DNA of 64,000 nt from Macrothele yani (taxonomy: Eukaryota > Arthropoda > Arachnida > Araneae > Macrothelidae): contig CM077034.1 of NCBI GenBank assembly GCA_039090855.1, forward strand, positions 225,306,831 to 225,370,830, in the 5' to 3' direction. Below, one piece after another: positions 10,175-19,529 of the stretch. The position numbers were made by a program, and so were the translations under genes. The stretch's first letter is position 1; the number at the start of each line of letters is the position of its first letter. Below the pieces are notes generated by a model. The model saw only the letters and a program-made list of their open reading frames with translations, was not told the DNA's origin and made no database searches.

Positions 10175-12140
10175 TAGAAGTTAAATTCTCACTCCAGCTG
10201 TAAATAAATCGAACAGCAGTTAAAAAAGGAAGCTGACTAATATGAAAGCAATTTCCAACGTGTAAGCCTACTTAGATCTGCATGTTCTAATGCTACACCG
10301 CCATTGAATATTTTCACCTGCAAAGTATAGCTTCATATTATGGCTCAATTTACAGATTCTTTCACTCGGCAGAATTCCTTCACTTTGAAGAAACGACACA
10401 GCACTTCCTTCATCTCAAGATAAATCCCAAATTTTCATATTGTTCACACCATTTAATAGAAGTTAAATTCTCACTCCAGCTATAAATAAATCGAACAGCA
10501 GTTAAAAAAGGAAGCTGACTACTCTGAAACCAATTTCCAACATGTAAGCCTACCTTAGATCTGCATGTTCTAATGTTGCACCGCCATTGAATACTTTCAC
10601 CTGCAAAGTACAGCTTCATATTATGGCTCAATTTACAGATTCTTTCACTCGGCAGATTTCCTTTACTTTGAAGAAACGACACAGCACTTCCTTCATCTCG
10701 AGGTAAATCCCAAATGTTCATATTGTTCACACCATTTAATAGAAGTTAAATTCTCACTCCAGCTGTAAATAAATCAAACAGCAGTTAAAAAAGGAAGCCA
10801 ACTACTCTGAAACCAATTTCCAACATGTAAGCCTACCTTAGATCTGCATGTTCTAATGTTGCACCACCATTGAATACTTTCACCTGCAAAGTATAGCTTC
10901 ATATTATGGCTCAATTTACAGATTCTTTCACTCGGCAGATTTCCTTTACTTTTAAGAAACGACACAGCACTTCCTTCACCTTGAGGTAAATCCCAAATTT
11001 TCTTATTGTTCACACCATTTAATAGAAGTTAAATTCTCACTCCAGCTATAAATAAATCGAACAGCAGTTAAAAAAGGAAGCCGACTACTCTGAAACCAAT
11101 TTCCAACATGTAAGCCTACCTTAGATCTGCATGTTCTAATGTTGCACCGCCATTGAATACTTTCACCTGCAAAGTATAGCTTCATATTATGGCTCAATTT
11201 ACAGATTCTTTCACTCGGCAGATTTCCTTTACTTTGAAGAAACGACACAGCACTTCCTTCATCTCGAGGTAAATCCCAAATGTTCATATTGTTCACACCA
11301 TTTAATAGAAGTTAAATTCTCACTCCAGCTATAAATAAATCGAACAGCAGTTAAAAAAGGAAGCCGACTACTCTGAAACCAATTTCCAACATGTAAGCCT
11401 ACCTTAGATCTGCATGTTCTAATGTTGCACCGCCATTGAATACTTTCACCTGCAAAGTATAGCTTCATATTATGGCTCAATTTACAGATTCTTTCACTCG
11501 GCAGATTTCCTTTACTTTGAAGAAACGACACAGCACTTCCTTCATCTCGAGGTAAATCCCAAATTTTCATATTGTTCACACCATTTAATAGAAGTTAAAT
11601 TCTCACTCCAGCTATAAATAAATCGAACAGCAGTTAAAAAAGGAAGCCGACTACTCTGAAACCAATTTCCAACATGTAAGCCTACCTTAGATCTGCATGT
11701 TCTAATGTTGCACCGCCATTGAATACTTTCACCTGCAAAGTATAGCTTCATATTATGGGCTCAATTTACAGATTCTTTCACTCGGCAGATTTCCTTTACT
11801 TTGAAGAAACGACACAGCACTTCCTTCATCTCAAGGTAAATCCCAAATGTTCATATTGTTCACACCATTTAATAGAAGTTAAATTCTCACTCCAGCTATA
11901 AATAAATCGAACAGCAGTTAAAAAAGGAAGCCGACTACTCTGAAACCAATTTCCAACACATAAGCCAACCTTAGATTTGCATGTTCTAATGTTGCACCGC
12001 CATTGAATACTTTCACTTCCAAAGTATATCTCCATATTATGGCCTAATTTACAGATTCTTTTACTCTGCTGAATTCCTTTACTTTGAAAAAATGGCATAG
12101 CACTTCATCTCGAGGTAAATCCCAAATTTCCATATTGTTC
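10175..12140 (-). repeat. 283-bp tandem array made of the Merlin transposase N-terminal domain
   Basis: Seven units start near 10,176, 10,458, 10,741, 11,024, 11,307, 11,590 and 11,874. Each encodes, on the minus strand, WDLPRDEGSAVSFLQSKG, a Cys-containing zinc-ribbon-like part (CKLSHNMKLYF ... WRCNIRTCRSKVG) and a helix-rich end (FIYSWSENLTSIKWCEQ). The period of 283 is not a multiple of three, so the copies cannot be one frame. The unit at 11,874-12,140, nearest the gene's 5' end, is the most diverged and lacks 4 bp after PRDE. The unit at 10,176 continues into the rest of the gene once the MITE and SINE are removed. Confidence 0.9.
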
Positions 12141-12420
12141 AACACCACAAAAACAGACCGAGTGACATGAGAATCAATTTATCAATAATCCAAATAAGGA
12201 GATGTTATCTGTGGTACTGATGTAGTGCCATGTACAGCTTCACATACAAATACACTACTTCCAGATAAAAAAAAACTCGCAATATTACTTCCATTTTTGC
12301 GATATATTTCCTTCATAAGTTGTATTTACCAAAAATAAACTCATCACGTCGTTCATTACAGCTAAATTCTAAAAAGAAATGACCTTACATGTGGCGCCAT
12401 CTATCAACTGTGACATTTAC

Positions 12421-12763
12421 TGTTATATCTGCGTACACAACCATTAAGACAGAAAAATTGCTGCAAAGCACAAACCACAATAACAATAGAATAAGATAAT
12501 TTAAAGAAACATTAATAGTTGCAAGTGATTCTGCTTCATCAAATGTAGAATCTGGCAACAATCTTAGTCCTCCATTGGCGTGATGAAGACCTAAGATAAG
12601 GTCGAAAGCTTCCAACTTACGAACTTTTTGTAAAAGTTTTCAGTTAACGTAACTAGCGTGATCAAGTTACCTTTATTTGTTAATATTGTTACGTGTTTTG
12701 CCCATAATCGTCTTATAAGTGCATTATTACAGTTGTGTGTAAAATGGACTTGTATGGCAAAAT
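12421..12763. other. Dispersed-repeat flank of the Merlin element
   Basis: Positions 12,424-12,510 are closely similar to 37,825-37,900 (GTACACAACCATT and onward), so Merlin landed in or beside a copy of a dispersed repeat. The rest, to 12,763, is the upstream part of the dispersed repeat called X below. I see no gene here. Confidence 0.6.
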
Positions 12764-13279
12764 ATTGGACTGTGAACCTCATAAAAACAAGAGACTAATT
12801 AAAGAAAGTTTTTATATCTAGAAAAGCAGTTCCGTTAATGAACCTTCAAAAATTATAAATAGCATTTTCAACAAGTTAATTGAAAATATACTAGACTTAC
12901 AAAATACACAATGACATGATTTTAATTTAATATATATTGGACTGTGAACCTCATAAAAACAAGAGACTAATTAAAGAAAGTTTTTATATCCAGAAAAACA
13001 GTTTCATCAATGATCCTTCAAAAATTATAAATAGCATTTTCAACAAGTTAATTGAAAATATACTAGACTTACAAAATACACAATGACATGATTTTAATTT
13101 AATATATATTGGACTGTGAACCTCATAAAAACAAGAGACTAATTAAAGAAAGTTTTTATATCCAGAAAAACAGTTTCATCAATGATCCTTCAAAAATTAT
13201 AAATAGCATTTTCAACAAGTTAATTGAAAATATACTAGACTTACAAAATACACAATGACATGATTTTAATTTAATAACT
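12764..13279. repeat. 172-bp segment of dispersed repeat X, three tandem copies
   Basis: ATTGGACTGTGAACCTC occurs at 12,764, 12,936 and 13,108, an exact 172-bp period. The second and third copies are nearly identical, and the first differs at several sites. The same segment is single-copy at 18,920-19,090 and, inverted, at about 46,520-46,700, so the tandem state is specific to this locus. Confidence 0.92.
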
Positions 13280-13329
13280 GGTAACTGCAAGAGGAATGCG
13301 GCAATAAAATTTAATACACTACAAATTTC

Positions 13330-13870
13330 ACTAAATTATAGGTTTTACACAGGAATAAAGGAAATTACTTACAGGCGAATTTTCGGGTAGCACCACTACC
13401 CTTCCTCACGACTACACTACAGTAGGTGTTGCCATGCATTAGGTAAACTCCAACCTTTCACATCATTTAATGTACCTCTACTCTCAATTTCCAGTCCTTC
13501 TGAAAGTACTGTTGATGTGTCAGAACTTCTACGGTCCCAAAGCATTGTAAGTCCTGTATTTTGAACCTGTCGAAACCTGGTTTGTTTGTCAGATTTCTAA
13601 TTGCAGTTTTATGTTCTGCTAATCTGGTCTTAAGCTGTCTGTCTGTCTGTTTTTCCCACATAGCTGAGACCACACTCACACTTTATGTTGCAGATCACTC
13701 CTTTCTGTAACAGGATGTTTTCTTCTTTTTGCTTTAATTTTGAAAGGTAGTTACTAATTTTACTTTGTAATCCTGGAGCCAGTCTGGCTAGAAATTTCTC
13801 ACTAATCCTCTGACTGGAAATTGAGGGAAGAGGTACCCTGCAACATTAAATGATCTGAAAGGTTGGAATT
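13330..13870 (-). pseudogene. Remnant of a second Penelope-like family (GIY-YIG part)
   Basis: Minus-strand translation gives KTDRQLKTRLAEHKTAIRNL and NKPGFDR, the core of a GIY-YIG domain, with frameshifts on both sides. It is different in sequence from the element at 5.5-9.7 kb. A hammerhead-like stem follows at 13,381-13,409. No RT remains. Confidence 0.78.
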
Positions 13871-13906
13871 TAGCTATTGATTGGTAACAGGGCCGGGTGG
13901 ACCATA

Positions 13907-13938
13907 GGGGTAACCGGGGCAACCGCCCCGGTTGCCCC
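13907..13938. repeat. GC-rich hairpin
   Basis: GGGGTAACCGGGGC and GCCCCGGTTGCCCC face each other across AACC, a 14-bp arm with one mismatch. It lies in a short GC-rich block within AT-rich DNA (13,890-13,960), probably an end or fragment of a DNA transposon that I cannot name. Confidence 0.6.
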
Positions 13939-13959
13939 CGCGCCTTCAGAGGGCCCCGC

Positions 13960-14395
13960 AGTTAAGAAAACAAAATAATTTTCGGTAAAAAAAAAAAATT
14001 CACCACATTTTTTTTTAAACTTTTGAGGCGCAAGGCCCTTAAAAATATATTTTTGACCTTTTTTTCTTTGTTTGTTTCCGATCTCCTCATTTTCGAATAC
14101 GTTATCCCCCTATTCGTCGTACGGACACTGAGATTTGCAGATTTGAAATGATTTTTGTAACCACCTTAATCTTTTCCGCATTCATGAAATAGCAAATTAA
14201 ATTTCATCATCTTGTGGCCCCCCTACTTTTATATATCCAACAATTTGTGTGAAAACCTGATACTTGAATTTAAGGAAATAAAAGAACAATATCCAAGTTA
14301 CTTTCGGACTACATATGGAGGCCACTTTTCCAACATTACAAGAAATTGAGAAAAAAAAAAAAAAAGGCAACTTATATATATATATATATCTCATC
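13960..14395. other. No gene seen
   Basis: AT-rich sequence with A and T homopolymers, ending in a (TA)n run at about 14,373-14,388 that abuts the 3' tail of the next LINE. Confidence 0.5.
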
Positions 14396-14408
14396 ATCAT
14401 CATCATTG

Positions 14409-16114
14409 TCAACCATTATCAATCCACTGCTGAACGAAGGTCTCCCCAAGTTTTCTCCACAACGGTCTGTCTTGTGCCAGTCTCCTCCATGTCACTCCCG
14501 CATACTTTCGAATTTCATCCACCCATTTTCCATGTGGTCTTCTTCTGGGTCTTTTCCTGTCCCTTGGAATCCAATCTAAAATTTCGGCTGTCCATCGATG
14601 GTCAGTCCTTCTGGCAGTATGCCCAGCCCATCGCCATTTCAGGGATTTAACTCTGATCGTGATGTCTTCCACTCTTGTCATTTTTCGGATCCACGAGTTC
14701 CTCTTCTTATCTCTCCTGGTTACACCAAGCATGCACCTCTCCATTCTACTTTGGGTTGTCTGCAGCCTTTGTATGTCTCTTTTAGTTAAGGTCCACGTCT
14801 CTGCACCATACGTAAGCACTGGAAGGATGCATTGATCAAACACTTTTCTTTTAAGACATAATGACATATTGCTCTTGAAAACTATGCTGTTTCTTCCAAA
14901 AGCTCTCCAGGCAAGTTTTGTACGCCGATTAATTTCTTCATCAATGTGACCCTCACTTGATATCTGCTGTCCAAGATAAACGTACGGGTCTGTTATCTCC
15001 AGCTTTTCTCCATCAATCGATAAATCTTCATTTCTTGAAAAAGCATTGTACATCACGTTTGTCTTCTGAAAGTTCATTTTTAATCCCACTTCTTTGCTCT
15101 TGTCAGCAAGTTCCTGGATCATACTCTGCAGCTCTGATAGGGTAGTTGCAAAAATGACTACATCATCAGCAAAACGAAGGTGAGTTAGACAATCTCCATT
15201 AATCTTTATCCCCTTGTTTTCCCAGCTCAGCGACTGAAAAACACCCTCCAATGTGGCATTAAAGAGCTTCGGAGATATGGTGTCACCTTGTCTCACTCCC
15301 TTTCCAATTTTTATGTGTGTTGTATTTTCAAACAGCCTAATCTTTGCACTTGCATTTTCATAGATGTTATTAATAATATTATGTATGCATCTTCAATACC
15401 GCAGGTTTTCAGAGCCATTGTAACTGCTGATGGTTTCACCGAATCAAAGGCTTTTTCATAATCGATAAAAGCCATGCACAATGGAAGTTCATATTCCCTC
15501 GCTCTTTCAATTAGTTCTCTCAGTACGTGGATATGATCTATTGTGCTGTAGCCACTCCTGAATCCAGCTTGTTCTCTCGGTTGAGCCATGTCCAGTGTTA
15601 CCTTCAAGCGGTGTGAAAGAACTTTAGTGAAGATTTTATAAACCACTGATAGGAGGCTGATAGGTCTGTAGTTCCTGAGATCCTCAATGTCACCTTTTTT
15701 ATGTAGCAAGATTATTTTAGCGTTGTTCGAATCCTCAGGAATCTTCCCTTCATTAAGGCATCGAGTGAAAATTTGGGCGAGTACTGTTTCGATTTCTCCA
15801 CTTGCTTCTTGTATGATGTCTACAGTAATTCCATCTTCTCCTGGAGCTTTTCCCCGCTTCATGTTCTTGATTGCATGTGCAACTTCTGCTGGGAGGACTG
15901 GAAGAACTCTGGTACCTTTCATGATGTCTGGAGTACATGTATCACCCCTTTCATATAATTTGGAGTAGAAATCTTTCACTCTTGTCAAAATTTCGCCTCT
16001 ATTTCTTGTTAAAGAACCATCTTCTTTTCTCAGTGCCATAATCTGTTTTCTTCCCTTACTGAGATGTCCCTTTGCTATCTTTAGGCTTTGGTTGTTTTCA
16101 ATTGCTTTCCTCAC
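14409..16114 (-). pseudogene. RTE LINE reverse transcriptase, frameshifted
   Basis: Two frames cover the RT. One holds RGKAPGEDGITVDI through AFIDYEKAFDSV up to about 15,370; the other holds RQGDTISPKLF, FADDVVIFA and the C-terminal domain ending QQWIDNG. They are separated by the deletion near 15,375. Within these, sequence agrees closely with the copy at 6.7-8.9 kb, so decay is recent. Confidence 0.9.
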
Positions 16115-16560
16115 TAGTTGACAGTTGAATTTTCTTACGTCTTCAGTGATACTTTTTCTTACTGTCTTGCATAGCTATATATATTCCATTTTGGAAGTCA
16201 CATCTTCTTTAGTTGTCCTCATCTCTCTTCTTTTTTGCATCAACATTTTGGTTTTTCCTGATAATTTGTTCACATGCAACTTGTTCTTGGACCCAGCTGA
16301 TTTTGTTGCTGTTTCCATAATAGCTTTGGTTACTTTTCTGTTAACTTCAGAAATATCCACTTCTTCCGTTAACTTCAGAAATATCCACTTCTTCTGATGT
16401 TGGGCCTTCTAAAGCAGAGAACCTGTTCTTCAGTTCCAACTTGAAGGTATTATGGTGTTTTTTAAGGTTGGTTATGTCAATACATTTTGTTTGTCTTATG
16501 AGCTTGCCACGTTCAAGTTTAGTGTTGAGGTGCATCTTACATCTCGCCAATCTATGGTCA

Positions 16561-17100
16561 CTACCTGTGTTGAACTTGTTTAGCACACTGCAGTCTTCTA
16601 TGACGAATTTTTTTGTTACACATAATAAAATCAATTTCACTTGTCCCATTTGGATGTCTCCATGTCCATTTCCTGTGTGGCTTTTTCTTGAAAAAGGAGT
16701 TCAAGATGAAAAACCCTTCTGCCTCTGCAAACTCAACAAGAGTATTTCTACGCTGGTTTCTGTTGGTGTGACCGAATTTACCCACTGAAGTTTCATTCTG
16801 TTGCCATTGCCCTATTTTTGCATTGAAATCTCCCATAATTATGTTCAAGTGCTGCTTACCTTTATTATTTAGATGACGAATTTCCTCATAAAATTCTTCA
16901 ATTTCTTCTTCAGGATGACTTGTGGTGGGTGCATAAGTTTGAATAATCTGAGCCTGGTATCTTCTCGAGAGTTGGATAACGAGTCGTGCAGCTCTGTCAG
17001 AGGAACTTTCAACTTCTACAACTTTATCCTTCAGTTTCTTGTTTATTATAAATCCAACACCACTAGTTCTGCCAGTATCCATAACAGGCCTGGTTGTTTC
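16561..17100 (-). pseudogene. RTE LINE endonuclease domain
   Basis: The 173-codon frame carries the APE-type endonuclease motifs TYAPTT, GDFNAKIG (catalytic Asp/Asn), NTLVEFAEAEGFFILNSFF and the HPNGTSEIDFIM end with the conserved Asp. The domain nicks target DNA to prime reverse transcription. Its N-terminal start is missing or beyond recognition upstream of 17,100. Confidence 0.85.
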
Positions 17101-17350
17101 TTTTTGTTCAGCATATACTGTATATGTAATACCACTGTATCAGAAAGGCCACATCTTGTTAATATTTTTAAACATGACTTTTGAACATTTTTTTTTTTAT
17201 TTGAGTGCCTTCAAAGTGCCAGTGTATCGTGAAAATAAGAAAACCAAACTTATTTTACAATATGTTATTTCCACATTGCATAATGTCATGTAAGTGAATA
17301 TTTTTTTATTTGTTTTCAAAATTACTTACTTTTCTAATTTAAGAGGCAGC

Positions 17351-17481
17351 ATGAGAAGAAGCCGTCCGAGGTCTACATCTGTCGAAAGTGGAAGGTCATG
17401 GGGGTCGTACAGGCCTTCAGCTCGTCGATCAACCTCTGAATCTAGGATCTCTGGCGGAGTTGCAAATGTGCTTCAGAGAGG
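17351..17481 (+). CDS. NDC80: NDC80/HEC1 kinetochore protein, coding exon 1
   Basis: The exon starts at ATG 17,351 and ends at a strong donor, AGAGAGG|GTAAGT. It encodes 43 residues plus two bases (phase 2): a very basic, Ser-rich peptide beginning MRRSRPRSTS and containing RRSTSES. This fits the disordered N-terminal tail of Ndc80, which binds microtubules and is controlled by Aurora B at R-x-S/T sites. A possible acceptor (GAGGCAG|C) lies just before the ATG, so a 5'-UTR exon may exist upstream. The tail itself is too variable to identify alone; the call depends on its in-phase splice to exon 2, where GG plus G makes Gly. Confidence 0.75.
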
Positions 17482-17646
17482 GTAAGTATTATTATTACTT
17501 TAAACTCTATCAGTTACCTTTTTGGAAATTGTAGATTATGAAGCACCTGTCTTCTGGGAATCAAGATATGCAAACAGATATTGCTATGGATAAAAAAAGC
17601 TTGCGACTATTTCTTGTCACTATCAGAAACTTGTTTCACTTAAAAA

Positions 17647-17694
<48 letters not shown>

Positions 17695-17723
17695 TACATA
17701 CATACATACATACATATATAATA
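17647..17723. repeat. Compound microsatellite (CT)n(CA)n(TACA)n
   Basis: Runs of CT, then CA, then TACA lead directly into the left end of the mariner at 17,726. The TA-rich end likely offered the TA target. Confidence 0.95.
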
Positions 17724-17725
17724 TA

Positions 17726-18917
17726 CACAGTGCGTCAAATAATTTTTTAAGACTGGCACTAGATTTCAGCCTACGGTGGCACCACCAGTGTAATCGCGAA
17801 TGCGTTATAAACCGTGACCATCTGCTTGCTTTCTGCCAAAAATACTGCGCTGTTGTTAAAGTAACTCAAACGAAACGGCCGTTGGAGGTGAAATTTTTTT
17901 CATGTTGAATTATTAAGATGTAACAAAGGGCTGTTATTAAATTTAACGCAAAACTTGGTAAAAGTGCCTCGGAAACGTACCTAATGATGAAACAAGTTTA
18001 CGGTGAGTTTTGTTTAAGTAGATCAAATGTTTTCCTGTGGCACAAACGTTTTTTGGACAGAAGAGATTCGCTAGAAGATGATAAGCATACTGGCAAACAA
18101 TCGATGTGCGTCACTAAGAATGATTGAAGAGTCTTTAAACATCAACAAAGAAACGATTCGAACCATCCTGCATGAAGATTTGGGCAAAACAAAAGTCTGT
18201 GCTAAATTTGTTCCACACACGTTAACCAATGAACAAAAATCAAGGAGAAGTGCACATTGCAGAGACATCATTTCAGCAGCTGAAAATGATCCAAACTTCT
18301 TAAAATCGATTGTTACAGGTGATGAAACATGGTGCTTTCAACATGATCCTAAAACAAAGTGCGGAACGGAAGTCAAGAAACTCGCCACAAGCCAAAAAAA
18401 AAAAAAAAAAAAAAAAGTTCCATCGAAAATCAAAACAATGCTCATTACATTCTTCGATAGTAAGGGTATTTATCCACAAAGAATTTGTTCCAGGTGGACA
18501 AACAATTACTAGTGAGTTTTATTTAAATGTTTTGAGGCGTTTGATGGGCAGAATTCGTCGCATTCGTCCAGAATATCGGGATGAAAACAGTTGGTGTTTG
18601 TTGAACGATAATGCACCCAGTCACATCTCACTTCTTGTTCATAGATTTTTGGCGAAAAAGTAACGTCTGGGTGTTGAATCATCCACCGTATTCGCCTGAT
18701 TTAGCACCCTGGGACTTTTCTGTGTTCCCAAAACTTAAGATGAAGTTAAAAGAGTGTTATTTTGATGATATTTCGACCATACAAACAGCTTCGACGCGTG
18801 CTTTGGAGGCAATTCCGCAAAGTGAACTGGAACAGGCATTCGAATCATTATTAAATCACTGTAACAAGTGTATTGAATCCGGAGTTAACCCAGTCTTAAA
18901 AATTCTTTGCCACACTG
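17726..18917 (+). mobile_element. Mariner element, about 1.19 kb
   Basis: TA flanks lie at 17,724-17,725 and 18,918-18,919. The ends read CACAGTGCGTCAAATAATTT and, inverted, CAGTGTGGCAAAGAATTT, followed by TTAAGACTGG on both. Length and layout are typical of mariner, with one intronless transposase frame. Confidence 0.92.
17918..18900 (+). pseudogene. Mariner transposase, inactive
   Basis: The N-terminal helix-turn-helix reads QRAVIKFNAKLGKSASETY and LWHKRF. The second part has MIEESLNINKETIR and the D,D34D triad: GDETWCF, NDNAPSHI, YSPDLAPWDF. The apparent start ATG at 17,918 is followed at once by TAA, a frameshift occurs near 18,085, an A22 run at about 18,395-18,416 disrupts the middle, and another shift falls near 18,660. 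Mariner transposases cut and paste at TA sites; this copy cannot make one. Confidence 0.92.
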
Positions 18918-18919
18918 TA

Positions 18920-19449
18920 TGTCTATGAACCTCATAAAAACAAGAGACCAATTAAAGAAAGTTCTTACATCCAGAAAAACAATTCCATCAATGAACCTTG
19001 AAAAGTTATAAATAGCATTTTCAACAAGTTAATTCAGAAATACTAGACTCACAAAATACTCAAGGAAATGATTTTAACTTAATGACTGCCAACTAGAAGA
19101 GGAACCTGTCAATAAAATTTTAATTCTTTCTGTGTAAATGAAACTTTTGATACAGTTCCTACACATTGAGAACAAGCCTTAATAAAATATAATAGAGGGC
19201 AGAAATATCTGTAAAAATAAAAGAACTCAGAAGATGTGAAAAATAATTGAAAGTTCTTCAAGTTAAAATAGGATTAAGTATATTTGTCTGAGTAAAGCCC
19301 TGAGTAAGTGTTTTAATTGCTGTAAAATAACATTTCTATTTTTTTTAATCTACGAGCAGAAACTATCTGCAAAATCTGCTAATAATTTGGAAACTATCCA
19401 CGTACAGTGTACGTACATACATATGTCTACATTCTGCTACTCTGGTAGC
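18920..19449. repeat. Dispersed repeat X, single copy
   Basis: Positions 18,920-19,090 match the 172-bp units at 12,764-13,279. The continuation to 19,449 matches, inverted, 46,168-46,520 (including GCAGAATGTAGAC at the end). No coding potential is seen. The family is flanked or interrupted by mariners on both sides here. Confidence 0.8.
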
Positions 19450-19529
19450 TAGTGCGAGAGTTGTACCAAAAGTAATGCAAAAGTGGGCATAACTTTTTTA
19501 TTAACTGACAGAGGTCGTCCAAATTGCAC

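Larger units (their letters stand above)
2767..12420 (-). mobile_element. Merlin-superfamily DNA transposon, expanded and with nested insertions
   Basis: Both ends carry the same roughly 125-bp sequence in inverted orientation (2,768-2,895 and 12,290-12,418), beginning near TAAATGTCACA and containing TAGATGGCGCC. Between them, on the minus strand, lie the N-terminal zinc-ribbon/helix-turn-helix part (10,175-12,133) and the DDE part (2,854-5,210) of one Merlin/IS1016-type transposase. The gap between them is filled by a TTAA-flanked MITE that holds a Penelope-like element and a LINE; a SINE interrupts the gene too. Both coding halves contain tandem arrays. Flanks are similar but not identical (TGTATC against TTATATC), so the target-site duplication is only tentative. 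Confidence 0.8.
14396..17190 (-). mobile_element. RTE-type LINE, longest copy in the window
   Basis: On the minus strand this copy has most of an APE-type endonuclease (16,561-17,100), the linker and the complete RT, and ends at 14,396 in the complement of a (GAT)n tail. The endonuclease shows GVGFIIN, YAPTTSH and the catalytic GDFNAKIG motif. It is broken by a 28-bp tandem duplication at 16,340-16,395, a small deletion near 15,375 and the A7-run frameshift at 16,608-16,614. Its left flank is (TA)n. Confidence 0.9.

Noticed and set aside
17190..17350. Core promoter of NDC80 directly upstream of exon 1
   Set aside because: No convincing TATA box, initiator or GC-rich promoter block was visible, and a splice acceptor-like sequence before the ATG suggests an upstream untranslated exon.
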